DNA of 64,000 bases from Arthrobacter sp. Hiyo8 (GCA_001549895.1 AP014719.1:1736001-1800000), one strand, 5' to 3'. Numbered from the stretch's first letter, positions 19,718 to 29,544 are shown. A program made the numbers and translations. The notes: generated by a model not told the origin, from the sequence alone.

Positions 19718-21438
19718 TCAAACCCTATGCCAGGATTCCCAGAAGGGCCATGGGCAAGCCGGAAGAGATGGTTCGCAATCAGTTATGCCGGGCCGCTTCG
19801 GCCCAGCTTGCCTAGAACCGGGTAGTGCCGCGCAGCCGGCGGGACGGCCGTCCGGGTCCACGACGAAACGGCTGAGCGGATCCGCCCAGAGGCGCTGGAG
19901 GAAGGACACCGGTTCCGGGGTGTGGCGCCGCACGTTTCCGGTGGGGCGGGGCGAGCGGCGCCCGGATTCATGCCAGTGGTCGAGACGATCAGCGGCGGTG
20001 TTCCACAGCTTGAGCCCCGCCGCTATGTCGTGGAGTTGGGGATCGTCCTGGTCCAAGCCCAGGTGTTCTGCCCAGAGTTGGAGCCGGAGCCCGCGGGCCA
20101 GCGGCCGATGAGCGTCGTGGCCGGCGCCAATGTCGTGGCCGCTGTCAGTGCCGGACGGTTCCCTGTTGCCGGCGGTGGCGTCGAATACGGCGCAGGTGAG
20201 CTCGCTATCGGTGGTCCAGGACCGGCGGTTGAAATTGTCCGAGCCGCAGGTGAACCACATGTCGTCGATGATGCAGATCTTGGCATGGACGTAGATCGGA
20301 GTTCCCGAGCTGTTCTCCAGGTCGAACACTCCGACCCTGTCGGGTGCCGCCTGGTGCAACATCCTCAGGGCGCGAAGTTGACCGATCCGGCTTGCCGGCC
20401 CTACCAGGGGGCCGTCGGAGTCGGGGTAGCGGGAACGACGGCGATCACGTTCAAGTCGGGGTTCCGCTCGAGGGCCCCGGCGATTCCGGCTGCGACTTCT
20501 GTCGACCACAAGTACTGGTCCTCGATGTAGATCAACGAGCGGGCGCGGGCGAAGGCCTTCGCATAGCCGCGGGCAACACTGCGTTCGCCTTCGGGTGCAA
20601 ACGGGAACGGGGGACGTTTCACGCCGTAGGTGCGCAGTAGCTGCACTGCATGGGGGCCGGCCGGTGGTGGCGGCGGGCGGCAGCCGGGAGCGGTTCGGGG
20701 TGCCGGGGCATGCGGGCCAGGCGTTGCTGCAGTATCCGGTACGGGGTACCGCGGTCCAAGGGATGGGGTCGTTCCACCGTTCAGCGAACACCGCGAGCAC
20801 ATCCGCAACCACGGGGCCACGCAGCTCGAGTGCGGCATCGTGCCACGGAGGCCGTTTCCCGTATCTGGGATCCATGGTTACCGCTTGCGGGTCTCCCCCA
20901 TGGTCGGCGTCGTCCCGTCGGCTGTGGGAAAGGTCGATCCCGCCAATGAACGCGACATCCCGCGAAGGATCGTCACGACGGCGGATGACGAACAACTTCT
21001 GGTGGTGCGAGCCGAACATTCGGACGCGCTGATCCAAAAGCACTTCTCCGCCGGCGTCGTTGATCTTGCGGCTAAGAAGCTCGTTGGATCGGCCGCTCAT
21101 CGGAGCCGATACCCGCTCTCCATGGGATCTCCAGACAAGGCCCCGCACTTCCACCCCCGAGCCTGCCAACCCCGCTAGCAGATCCCCGATCGTCGGTCCG
21201 TCCGCCAGTAGCCGCTCGTCGGCGTCGCCACGCCAGTCGGTGAACCACACCCGGTCTCCCGCCTGAAGCGCGGTCAACTCCTCATGCAGTCGGGCAAAAT
21301 AGCTCGCTCCATGAATCAGGGGCCGCACGAGGTTGCCCTCCGACCATGCCGGAGCCCCGGCACCGCCCGCGTGCACGTCCGTGGCCAGATTCCCCGCTCA
21401 GCACGGCTCAGGAACCAGCTATCAGCGTCATTGTCCAC
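19718..21438 (-). CDS. Phospholipase D-family (cardiolipin synthase-like) protein, frame broken
   Basis: About 570 residues. Two HKD motifs: FGSHHQKLFVI (first half) and YVHAKICIIDD (second half), with GGIDLSHSRRDD and CGSDNFNRRSW. Between about 20,770 and 20,390 the protein continues in another frame (KRPPFPFAPEGERSVARGYAKAF...YIEDQYLWSTEVAA), i.e. two opposing frame breaks; a third near the N-terminus is repaired by one A at about 21,395. The GTG start (VDNDADSWFLSRAERG) follows AAGGAG. The C-terminus may end a little earlier, at 19,783, in another frame. The family hydrolyses or transfers phosphodiesters of phospholipids. Divergent from the PAP2 gene. Confidence 0.8.
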
Positions 21439-21546
21439 TCCGTGCTCCTTCCCGGCGCCCGAGGCCAATCCTCTGGATCCGGACTTCAAACAGCCTAGAA
21501 GGTAACCTTACTGATCAAATCCATGCACGATGTGAGGCGGAAGACA

Positions 21547-22404
21547 ATGGGCGTTCACCCCGAAGGCACATCGGACGAAGATTCAGCCGGAGGCAAAAGC
21601 GAGCTCAGCGACGACCGGTTTGTCGGTGACGCTGACCTGGCCCGGTGGAAGACCCCCGCCGGAAGGTGGCTCGCCTCCCACGCACAACGCCTTAGCGCCC
21701 GTCTCGGCGCGTACGGTGCGCTGATCCTGGTCCTCGCTGCGGGAGCCGTCGTGGCATCGCTGCTGGCCTTCGCGACCGGCGAGGTGTACGAGGCAGTGAC
21801 GGAAGCAGATGGCGTGGCCGCCCTGGACCACCCGGTCCTGGAGGCGGCGATGACCTTGCGCAGCCCAGCACTCGACGCCGCCGCCACTGCCTACACCGAT
21901 CTAGGCGGAGGAATCGGGATGCCGATCCTGGCCGCGATCGCCACCTCCGTCCTGGTCCTCCGGCGCCGCTCCTGGACCCCTGCGATCCTCATTGTCACTG
22001 CTGCTGCCGGCTCCCTGCTCATGACAATCGCCGGCAAGCAGCTCATCGGCCGTGCCCGGCCGCCGCTCATCGACGCCGTGCCGCCCTACGAGTATTCCCC
22101 CTCGTTTCCCAGTGGGCATTCGCTGAACTCGTTCGTCATCGCTGGAATCATCGCCTACCTGGTCATCCTGCGTTGCCGCTCCCGCCGGGCCCGAGCCTGG
22201 ACTGTGACCGCCGCGGCCCTCTTCGCCCTGACCATCGGCCTCAGCCGGGTGTTCCTGGGCCACCACTGGCTCACGGATGTCCTGGCGGCCTGGACCCTCG
22301 GTGCCGCCTGGCTGGTCCTGGTCATCACTGCCCACCGCCTTTATCTCACCTCCCGAAAGACGGAAAAGCTCAGCCACTCCCCGGGCGGGACTCCAAGCGG
22401 ATGA
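21547..22404 (+). CDS. PAP2-family phosphatase, membrane protein
   Basis: 285 residues, intact. Six predicted membrane segments after a 50-residue hydrophilic lead. The three PAP2 motifs are complete: KQLIGRARPP, SFPSGHSLN and SRVFLGHHWLTD. It removes phosphate from a lipid phosphate or prenyl diphosphate at the outer face of the membrane. Start chosen at the ATG after GAGGCGGAAG; an ATG eight codons upstream is possible. Shares the 108-nt upstream region with the divergent PLD-family gene. Confidence 0.9.
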   Translation: MGVHPEGTSDEDSAGGKSELSDDRFVGDADLARWKTPAGRWLASHAQRLSARLGAYGALILVLAAGAVVASLLAFATGEVYEAVTEADGVAALDHPVLEAAMTLRSPALDAAATAYTDLGGGIGMPILAAIATSVLVLRRRSWTPAILIVTAAAGSLLMTIAGKQLIGRARPPLIDAVPPYEYSPSFPSGHSLNSFVIAGIIAYLVILRCRSRRARAWTVTAAALFALTIGLSRVFLGHHWLTDVLAAWTLGAAWLVLVITAHRLYLTSRKTEKLSHSPGGTPSG

Positions 22405-22531
22405 ACGCCGGTTCCGGCGCAGCGGCCGCATGTTGCCCCAAAATTTGCCTTTCCGGCACTTAACTTTTGCCTGGCGCTGGAAGAGTCGGTCGGGGGTTTT
22501 CGTCAGCTAAGCCAAGCACTGGGAGCAGCTC

Positions 22532-24589
22532 ATGTCAGGTCTCAACCGTCGGCGTTTTCTTCAACTATCCGGGGCCAGCGCAGCCACCGCAGCAATCGCT
22601 GAGATGCTCGGCGAGAGCATCGCTCGCGCCGCGACCATCCCGGCCAACCGTGCCACCGGCTCGATCAAGGATGTCGAGCACGTCATCGTCTTCATGCAGG
22701 AGAACCGTGCCTTCGACCACTACTTCGGCACGCTCAAGGGCGTGCGTGGGTTCGGAGACCCGCACCCTGCCATCCTCCCGAGCGGCAAGGACGCGTTCGC
22801 GCAGAACAACGGCACGCGGGACCTCCTCCCCTACCACCCGACGGCGCCGAATCTCGGCATGCAGTTCATGGAAGACCTCGACCACTCGTGGAAGCTCACC
22901 CACGAGGCCTTCAACGTAGGCAAGTACGACAAGTGGCTCCCCGCCAAGTCCGAGGCCACGATGGCGTTCTACGAGCGCGGCGACGTCCCGTTCCACTTCG
23001 CCCTCGCGGACGCGTTCACCATCTGCGACCAGTACCACTGCTCGCTGCTTGGCCCCACGGACCCCAACCGCTACTACATGTTCACGGGCTGGGACGGCAA
23101 CGACTACAAAGCCGGCGGCCCCGACCTGTGGAACGCCGAGGTCGGCTACTCGTGGAGCTCATACCCCGAGGAGCTCGAGAAGGCCGGCGTGAGCTGGAAG
23201 GTATACCAGGACGTCGGCGACGGCCTCACGGCTGCGGGCTACTGGGGCTGGACGGGCGACCCTTACATCGGCAACTACGGCGACAACTCGCTCCTCTACC
23301 TCACGCAGTACCAGCTCTCGAAGCCCGGCAGCCCGCTCCACGAGAAGGCGCTGACCGGCACGAACGCGAAGGCCGGCGACGACCTGTTCCGGATCTTCCG
23401 CGAGGACGTCGCGGGCGGGAAGCTCCCGGAGGTCTCTTACGTCGTGGCCCCCGAGGCGTACACCGAGCACTCGAACTGGCCGCCGAACTTCGGAGCCTGG
23501 TACACGGCGAACATCCTCAACATCCTTACCTCCAACCCGGATGTCTGGAGCAAGACGGCCGTGTTCTTCATGTACGACGAGAACGACGGCTTCTTCGACC
23601 ACGTCGTCCCGCCGCACCCCAACACCTCGCAGATCCCGGGCGCATCCACGGTTTCGACCGAGGGCGAGTGGTACGACGGCCGGATGACGTTCTCAGGCAT
23701 CGCCGACGTCCCGGGCCATTACGGTCTCGGCGTGCGCGTGCCGATGCTGGTCGTCTCGCCGTGGAGCATGGGCGGATGGGTGTGCTCGGAGACGTTCGAC
23801 CATACGTCGATCGTGCGCTTCCTCGAGTCGCGCTTCGGGGTGAAGTCCCCAACATCTCGCCGTGGCGCCGCGCAGTGTGTGGTGACCTCACGAGCGCGTT
23901 CGACTTCACGGCGAACGGGGGTGCGGCCCGGCCCTGCCCGACACCTCGGCATTCAAGCCCGCGGACCACAACCGGCACCCGAGCTACGTGCCGACGCCCC
24001 CGCAGTGAACTCGATGCCGGCCCAGGAGAAGGGCACGCGCCCGTCGCGCCCGCTCGGATACGCGCTCGACGTCGAGGTCTCGATGTCGAGCGGCAAGCTC
24101 TCCGCCCGCTGGTCGAACGCCGGGGCGATCGGCGCACACGTGCAGGTCCGCTCGAATCTCCTTCCGGCGGGCCCGTACTCCTACACGATCGGCTCGGGTG
24201 CGGCCCTCGACGCCGCGTGGGCGCTTGGCGCCGAGTACGACGTGCAAATGCATGGCCCGGCAGGGTGGTACCGCCGTTTTGCAGGCACGACGGCGGCCGC
24301 GGACATCCGTGCGACCGTCACCCGCGACGGCGTGTCCGGCCACGCGCAGTTCCGGATCGAGAACACCGGCACGGCCGCGGCCGCCCTCACGCTCACCGAC
24401 GCGTATGGCACCGGGTCGCAGGCCCTCGGTCTCAACCCAGGCCAGGCCAAAACCGTGGTGATCCCGACGCAGGGCGGCTGGTACGACCTCAAGATCACCG
24501 CCGCGGCGGATCCGAAGCTCGTTCGAGTCCTCGCCGGACGCCTCGACGACGGCCGGGCGCTCACCTCCGATCCGCAGCTGGGCCGATAA
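22532..24589 (+). CDS. Phospholipase C, non-haemolytic/phosphocholine-specific family, Tat-exported, frame broken
   Basis: About 685 residues. Tat signal NRRRFLQLSGASAATAAIAE; catalytic core EHVIVFMQENRAFDHYFGTLKGVRGF, EHSNWPP, MYDENDGFFDHVVPP; C-terminal immunoglobulin-like domains (RIENTGTAAAALTLTDAYG, GGWYDLKI). Between about 23,850 and 24,005 three breaks shift the frame through WRRAVCGDLTSAFDF and back; the lengths on both sides fit one continuous protein. It cleaves phosphatidylcholine or similar lipids outside the cell. Next to other phosphoesterases. Confidence 0.88.
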   Translation: MSGLNRRRFLQLSGASAATAAIAEMLGESIARAATIPANRATGSIKDVEHVIVFMQENRAFDHYFGTLKGVRGFGDPHPAILPSGKDAFAQNNGTRDLLPYHPTAPNLGMQFMEDLDHSWKLTHEAFNVGKYDKWLPAKSEATMAFYERGDVPFHFALADAFTICDQYHCSLLGPTDPNRYYMFTGWDGNDYKAGGPDLWNAEVGYSWSSYPEELEKAGVSWKVYQDVGDGLTAAGYWGWTGDPYIGNYGDNSLLYLTQYQLSKPGSPLHEKALTGTNAKAGDDLFRIFREDVAGGKLPEVSYVVAPEAYTEHSNWPPNFGAWYTANILNILTSNPDVWSKTAVFFMYDENDGFFDHVVPPHPNTSQIPGASTVSTEGEWYDGRMTFSGIADVPGHYGLGVRVPMLVVSPWSMGGWVCSETFDHTSIVRFLESRFGVKSPTSRRGAAQCVVTSRARSTSRRTGVRPGPARHLGIQARGPQPAPELRADAPAVNSMPAQEKGTRPSRPLGYALDVEVSMSSGKLSARWSNAGAIGAHVQVRSNLLPAGPYSYTIGSGAALDAAWALGAEYDVQMHGPAGWYRRFAGTTAAADIRATVTRDGVSGHAQFRIENTGTAAAALTLTDAYGTGSQALGLNPGQAKTVVIPTQGGWYDLKITAAADPKLVRVLAGRLDDGRALTSDPQLGR

Positions 24590-24614
24590 CGGGGGTCGCC
24601 CGCCGTCGCGCGCT

Positions 24615-24666
24615 GTTTCTTCACCCTGCTGCTTCATCCCGCTGCTTCACCCCGCTGCTTCACCCC
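24615..24666 (+). repeat. 13-bp short tandem repeat
   Basis: Three to four imperfect copies of CTGCTTCACCCCG lie just downstream of the phospholipase gene. Possibly slippage-derived; no function suggested. Confidence 0.7.
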
Positions 24667-24711
24667 GAATATGGGCGCTCCGACAGGGGCGCAACCCGAA
24701 AGGACAATTCA

Positions 24712-25912
24712 ATGCTCAATGTGCTTAAAAGCCGCAAGGCCGGAGCCCTGACTGCCATTGCGGCCACCATCGCGCTCACAGGCGCCGCCGTCGTCGGCGC
24801 GGTTGCCCGGCCACGGCTCAGGACACGTCCGGCTCCGTCGCCCAGGCGAACGGACAAGGGCCAATGGCCCTGACCACGTCTTCGTCATCATGATGGAGAA
24901 CCACGGCTACGACCAGATCATCGGCAACACCGCCGACGCGCCCTACATCAATACCCTCGCGCAGCGCTACAACACCGCGGCAAACTACCACGGCGTCACG
25001 CACCCGAGCCTGCCCAACTACCTCTCAGCTATCTCGGGCAGCTTCCAAGGAATCTGGGACGACTGCAAAGCGGGGGCGAGTGTCACGTGCGCCCCTGAGG
25101 AGTTCGTCCCCGGCTCCAGCGACACAGGAGTCACCGGACAGCTCACGCCAGAACAGGCGGCGAGCGCCGCCGCGACTCCGCATATGTTCTCCGGCCAGAC
25201 CATCGTCGACCAGCTCGAAAACAAGGGACTGAGCTGGAAGGCATACATGGAGAACCTCCCTAGCGTCGGCTCCCAGGTCGAATACGCACCCACAATCGGC
25301 TCCACCACGGTCAAGCTGTATGCACAGAAGCACAACCCGTTCATGTACTTCTCGGACATCAACTACCCGGGCAGCCCGCGCCTGCAGAACATCGTGCCGC
25401 TTGAGAACAACCTCAAGTCCGACCTCGCGAGCGGCAATGTGCCCAACTTCGTCTGGATCAGTCCCAACCAGTGCCACGACATGCACGGGATCTCCCCCTC
25501 CGGAGCAGCGCTCATCGGGCTGCCCCAGTGCGGTTATCCGGACTCCGGCCTCGACCACGGCGCGATCCAGCTCGGCGACGCCTACCTCAAGCAGACCGTC
25601 CAGCAGATCATGGATTCCCAGACGTGGAAGACGAGCAAGTCCAGCATCGTCCTGGCCTGGGACGAGAACGACTACTCGGGTTCCACGGGCGGCCCGGGCA
25701 GCCCGGTCGGACAGAATGGCGCGGTCCTGGGCGGCGGCCACGCACCATTGATCGTGATCAACTCAGCTGAAGGCCCGCACAAGACCACGAACCAGCTCTC
25801 GGACCACTACACGCTGCTCTCCACAATCCAGCACTTGTGGCACCTCGGCTGCCTGGCGAACACCTGCTCGCCCACCACTTCGGGCACCTTCGAGGAACTC
25901 TTCCGCCCCTGA
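24712..25912 (+). CDS. Secreted alkaline/acid phosphatase-like phosphoesterase, two frame breaks
   Basis: About 400 residues after repair near 24,812 and 24,860, both in the signal-peptide junction. Signal peptide KAGALTAIAATIALTGAAVVGAVA; then phosphoesterase-family motifs DHVFVIMMENHGYDQI, THPSLPNYLSAISGS, VPNFVWISPNQCHDMHG, IVLAWDENDYSG and GHAPLIVI. This family shares its fold with phospholipase C and acid phosphatase AcpA. A GGA ribosome-binding site precedes the ATG. It ends in a strong hairpin. Confidence 0.85.
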
Positions 25913-25934
25913 CCCTTCAAAGCGTTCAAGAGCC

Positions 25935-25970
25935 GACGGCCTGCCCGCACACCCGTGCGGACAGGCCGTC
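25935..25970 (+). terminator. Hairpin terminator after phosphoesterase gene
   Basis: GACGGCCTGCCCGCAC pairs with GTGCGGACAGGCCGTC with one mismatch, 4-nt loop. Confidence 0.8.
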
Positions 25971-26055
25971 CGGTTATTAGGCGAGTCGCCGGGACCGCCG
26001 TCGAAAATGTCTGAAGTTTTCGGCGGGCTTATGCGAGTCGCCACAGCCCAATCGC

Positions 26056-26292
26056 TTATCGGGATGCCGCGAAGAGAATGAGCTCAGACCGGCCGTCGTC
26101 GGCGGTCACTCCGCGACTCTCCGAGAATCGGGCGACCGGCCGGAAGCCGAGAGCATCGTGCATTCTGATGGATGCCGCGTTGTGTTCGTTCGCGAAGTAG
26201 TGAGCGATCGACGCCCGGGACCAGATCCATTCCAACCTCGCCAGGGTGAGGGCCGAACCGACCCGTCGCCGTCGAAACCCCGGAGCGACCAC
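26056..26292 (-). pseudogene. GNAT acetyltransferase, C-terminal half only
   Basis: 78 codons with the acetyl-CoA loop GFRRRRVGSALT and the C-terminal ANEHNAASIRMHDALGFRPVARF of a GNAT enzyme, but nothing of the first half. The upstream 25 nt before the next gene cannot hold it. Probably a remnant left by deletion. Confidence 0.65.
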
Positions 26293-26316
26293 TACTCGCT
26301 CAGCTCGTAGACGTCT

Positions 26317-26859
26317 CTAATCATGCAGCACCACTTGGTAGAGGTTGTGGTCTTGCCATATTCCGGCAATCTGCAGGTATCGCGGTGCCATGCCAATCTG
26401 CTGGAATCCGGCCTTGAGCAGCACGCGCTGCGAGGCAGTGTTGTGCAGAAGAGTGCTCGCCTCGATGCGGTGCAGTCCGAGTTTGTCGCTCGCCGTTTCG
26501 ACTATCGCTTGGACTGCGGCCGACGCTAGCCCACGGCCCGCGTAGTCGCTATCTACCCAGTAACCCAGCCCCGCGCTCTGGAAGGGACCGCGGACGATTC
26601 CTGCCATGTTGAATCGACCCACGAGTCGATCGCCGTCGAACAGTCCGAACGGACATGCCTCCCCTGCCTCGTGCGTGACGAGTCGCTTGGCAATGTCCGC
26701 TGACTGCCAGTCCACGGTGTAGTACTCCTCGGGCCGTAATGGCTCCCATGGTGCGAGGTAGGCACGGTTGCGCACGTATGCGGCTGCGAGCGCTGCCGCA
26801 TCGTTCATGCGCAGTATGCGCATGCTGACGCTTTCACTAAGTTGGCGCGGTTCAATCAT
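26317..26859 (-). CDS. GNAT acetyltransferase, RimJ/RimL type
   Basis: 180 residues, intact. Typical RimJ/RimL order: NRAYLAPWEPLRPEEYYT near residue 30, GLFDGDRLVGRFNMAGI, GLGYWVDSDYAGRGLASAAVQAIV (acetyl-CoA loop), LHRIEASTLLHNTASQRVLLKAGFQQIGMAPRYLQIAG. It N-acetylates a protein N-terminus or a small amine; substrate unknown. Confidence 0.9.
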   Translation of the reverse strand: MIEPRQLSESVSMRILRMNDAAALAAAYVRNRAYLAPWEPLRPEEYYTVDWQSADIAKRLVTHEAGEACPFGLFDGDRLVGRFNMAGIVRGPFQSAGLGYWVDSDYAGRGLASAAVQAIVETASDKLGLHRIEASTLLHNTASQRVLLKAGFQQIGMAPRYLQIAGIWQDHNLYQVVLHD

Positions 26860-27022
26860 CGGTCAACATTAGAGCCGAATACCTCTCTCGGACCAAAGTC
26901 CCCGTGTCGATGGTAAGCCGGCGAAAGATTCACAAGTTTCACCTGCCACGCCCCTCGGATTCGTCGCATTGCCGATCCCTCGTGCGTCGCCCTCATTGTT
27001 GCCGCCATTGCATGCGGTCATT

Positions 27023-27054
27023 TTCTACGACAGATAGAGTTATCTGTCGTAGAA
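27023..27054. promoter_or_regulatory. Perfect inverted repeat operator of the AbiE module
   Basis: TTCTACGACAGATA (27023-27036), GAGT, TATCTGTCGTAGAA (27041-27054): a perfect 14-bp inverted repeat. The -10-like TAGAAT (27050-27055) overlaps its right arm. AbiEi antitoxins are known to repress their own promoter through inverted repeats, so this is the likely operator. Confidence 0.8.
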
Positions 27055-27055
27055 T

Positions 27056-27661
27056 ATGAACATGAAGCGCCAAAGCCAACTGCTGGACCGCCTTCCGCGC
27101 GGCCTGTTCAGCATCGCCGACGCCACAGAACACGGAGTCTCCCACTCGAGCCTGTACCGAATGCGCAACGCCGGCTTGGTTGAGAGGATCGGCTCTGGGC
27201 TGTATATCGCCGGAACGGGTATTGAGGCCGAGATCGATCTGTTGGAAGCGTCCCGAAAGGCTCCCCTGGCCACGATCTGCCTCACCAGCGCCCTCGCCCG
27301 GCATGGGCTAATTGACGAGATCCCGTCCAGCATCGATCTGGCCTTGCCCCGCGGCAAGACCCCTCCGCAACTCTCGGCCCCAGTCACCTGGCATATCTTC
27401 GACAAGGCGACGTTCGACGTCGGCCGTTCAAGCATGGCGGTCGAAGGAGAAAATGAGGCGAGAATCGGTATCTACTCGCCTGAACGGTCGATCGTCGATG
27501 CCTTTCGCCTTCGTGCAAGCGCTGGCTACGAAACCGGAATCGAAGCGCTCCGTAACTGGCTAAAGCGCCCAGGGTCACAGCCCGCACGCCTCATGGAGAT
27601 CGCCTCGTCGGTCCCTCGGGCCAAGGGGCCACTCCGTCAGGCAATGGAGGTCCTCCTGTGA
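27056..27661 (+). CDS. abiEi: AbiEi-type antitoxin / transcriptional repressor (type IV toxin-antitoxin)
   Basis: 201 residues, intact. N-terminal winged helix (LPRGLFSIADATEHGVSHSSLYRMRNAGLVERIGSGLYI) followed by the AbiEi antitoxin domain (ATICLTSALARHGLIDEIPSSIDLALPRG; YSPERSIVDAFRLRASAGYETGIEAL). With -10 TAGAAT ending at 27,055 transcription would begin near the second ATG (27,062), so translation may be leaderless from there. The stop overlaps the GTG of the toxin gene (GTGA), the usual coupled arrangement. Confidence 0.88.
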   Translation: MNMKRQSQLLDRLPRGLFSIADATEHGVSHSSLYRMRNAGLVERIGSGLYIAGTGIEAEIDLLEASRKAPLATICLTSALARHGLIDEIPSSIDLALPRGKTPPQLSAPVTWHIFDKATFDVGRSSMAVEGENEARIGIYSPERSIVDAFRLRASAGYETGIEALRNWLKRPGSQPARLMEIASSVPRAKGPLRQAMEVLL

Positions 27662-28542
27662 CGGCAGGCCGGTCCATTTACTTGCGACTGCAGAAAGTCG
27701 CTCGGGAGCGTGGGCGACCCTCCGACGAGATCTTCACGCTTTAAGGGTTGGAGCGCTTCCTGGCGCGTCTGGCAGACACGCCTTTTGCGGAGGACTTCTG
27801 CCTCAAAGGCGGCGTCCTGCTGTCCGCCCACTCGCTGCGCCGCCCGACCCGGGACGTTGACATACAGGCACTCGATTTCCAGCTCGACGTCGATCACGTC
27901 ACCGAAGTAGTGAAGACGGTATGCGCCGTCGTCGCCGACGACGGCCTGGTCCTCGACCATGAGCCCATGCAGATCGAACAGATCCGCGACGAAGACGAGT
28001 ACAGCGGCCTGCGGGTCTCCTTGCCCGCAGTCCTGGGCCGAGCAAGAATTACCATCAAACTGGACATCAGTACCGGTGACCCGATCTGGCCCAAACCGGA
28101 GGAGATCGAACTGCCGTCGCTGCTCGGTGGAGCGGTGAAGATGAAAGGTCATCCCGTGGTGACAGTGATCGCCGAAAAGACCGTCACCATGCTCCAGCGC
28201 GGCACCACGAGCACCCGGTGGCGGGACCTGCTCGACGTGGCGGTCCTGTCCTACCGATTCGAGTTCGACGCCTCAGACGTCAGAGAAGCAGCGATGCAGG
28301 TCGCCAGACACCGAACCGTCGAACTCGGACCGCTCCGGGCCCTGATGGACGGCTACGGTGCGACCGGTCAAGCGAAATGGGCCGCATGGCGCCGGAAGCT
28401 CAAAGTGGAAGACCTCTGCGAGCAGAACCTCGACGCGCAAGTTGAACGTGTGCTCACCTTCATTGAGCCGGTGTTCGACGGCTCCGCCGAAGACCAACAC
28501 CGGTGGAACCCGACGCGCGTTCCTGGTCATAGACCGCGGTGA
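27658..28542 (+). pseudogene. abiEii: AbiEii-type nucleotidyltransferase toxin, interrupted by an in-frame TAA
   Basis: The frame opens with GTG coupled to the antitoxin and runs 28 codons (SIYLRLQKVARERGRPSDEIFTL) to a TAA at 27,742, then continues in the same frame GLERFLARLADTPFAEDFCLKGGVLLSAH...RPTRDVDIQAL. The KGG and RPTRDVD elements are the nucleotidyltransferase catalytic motifs. Homologues have a Tyr-type codon here, so one base change (TAC/TAT to TAA) would explain it; unlike most breaks in this window it is not an indel. The remainder (LGRARITIKLDISTGDPIWPK, VVTVIAEKTVTMLQRG) is intact. A TTG at 27,748 could re-initiate. Confidence 0.8.
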
Positions 28543-28599
28543 TGGCCGGAATTGCCCGCTGCCGGACCAAAAGCAGTAAACCCGCAGCTCAAAGCCAAG

Positions 28600-28641
28600 C
28601 TAAGAGCCCCTGTCGGATTCGAACCGACGACCCCCGCTTTA
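28600..28641. other. attL, left copy of the 42-bp tRNA-derived attachment repeat
   Basis: Identical to 61,346-61,387. It covers the tRNA T-arm and part of the anticodon arm up to TTTA, then diverges, so it is only a tRNA 3' fragment. The 18 nt to its left also resemble the 3' end of the integrase gene at the right site. Confidence 0.85.
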
Positions 28642-28747
28642 GTCTCGAGTCCCTTTGCTTGCCCGTGATCTGGTGGTTTTCGCCCGGATTCTCGGGGTTT
28701 TTGGAGGCAACGATGGGCGATGATTTGTCATTGGTTGGCGCTGATTA

Positions 28748-28767
28748 AGGTGAGTTAAAGGTGAGTC
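28748..28767 (+). repeat. Left copy of 20-bp subterminal repeat (candidate arm-type site)
   Basis: AGGTGAGTTAAAGGTGAGTC contains two AGGTGAGT units 11 bp apart and is identical to 61,266-61,285. Both lie just inside the element (107 and 61 bp from the attachment repeats), as expected for arm-type sites of integrase or excisionase. Confidence 0.7.
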
Positions 28768-29380
28768 GGTTGCAATGGGGTCCGCCAGTAATGCCCGACC
28801 GCCGCGCGTCCGAAACCCCTCACAGCCGCTACTTCCTCCTGTCCGCCGAGAGGATTTCCACAGCCCAAAGCTTGTCCTTCGATGCTGACGATCTCCGTCA
28901 CCGCATGGCTTGGGCCGCGCTCGAGATCACATGCGAAGCGCAGGACGAGGGGACGGGATGGACGCCGCGACAAAAACCTTTCGGACAGTCGCACCAGTTC
29001 TCGGAGAACGTCATCCTATCGGGCGGAAGTACTTCCTTCATGCGCTTCAGATAGGTGCGGGAGCGGGACCCCCACCACGCTCGGGGTCTTCGGTAAATTA
29101 GAAGCCGGCCGGCAGTTCCATGACGATTCCCATAAAGCGCTGGAGTGACGCGAGACCAGCGCGTCCGCACCGGCCAACTGGCTTCGACCCTACATCGATC
29201 GAGGTCCCGCCGTCCCAGTCGAGCGCGGAACATTGTCTTTTCGCCGAACTCGCCATCGATGGGCGCTCGGGCGCTCACGTCGGACCTCAGTGTCCCCCCC
29301 CCGTTACCTTTTTCGTAGCCCGTTCCTGTTGCAGGATGAGGGTGTGCTGGCCTGCCGGCCCGGCATGATTGCCGCCCCCA
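28768..29380. other. Left end of the element, no supported gene
   Basis: Open frames on both strands (about 80-126 codons) have no recognizable features. A run of nine to ten C residues lies near 29,294. Confidence 0.4.
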
Positions 29381-29544
29381 GTCGTCAATGATCCGGGGGT
29401 GTTGTCACCGGGGTCCGGTAGGTGCCGGAGAGACCGCTAATAGAGGCAGGACAGGTTGGGATCGTCGTGCGTAACGTGGATGCCGGGCTCTGACACCGCG
29501 GACAGTCCAGCACAGGTATCAGCCGCTGCGACTGGGAGGTACAG
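29381..29544 (+). ncRNA. IS110 5' non-coding leader, candidate bridge/seek RNA region
   Basis: About 160 nt of non-coding sequence precede the IS110 transposase. IS110-group elements are known to encode a structured guide ('bridge' or 'seek') RNA in this position. I have not folded it; the call is positional only. Confidence 0.35.

Noticed and set aside
21439..22531. Pho boxes upstream of the PAP2 and phospholipase C genes
   Set aside because: No convincing direct repeats of the GTTCACC type.
22888..24873. 661-codon plus-strand frame overlapping phospholipase C
   Set aside because: Arg-rich shadow frame; only a short internal part (about 23,850-23,930) carries phospholipase sequence, because of frame breaks.
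27748..28542. Calling the AbiEii toxin as an intact gene from TTG 27,748
   Set aside because: It would lack the first 30 residues present in the same open frame and coupled by GTGA to the antitoxin; the in-frame TAA better explains the short frame.
28761..29278. Overlapping open frames (97 codons plus strand, 126 codons minus strand) at the left end of the element
   Set aside because: Neither has a recognizable motif, a good ribosome-binding site or convincing codon pattern; left uncalled.
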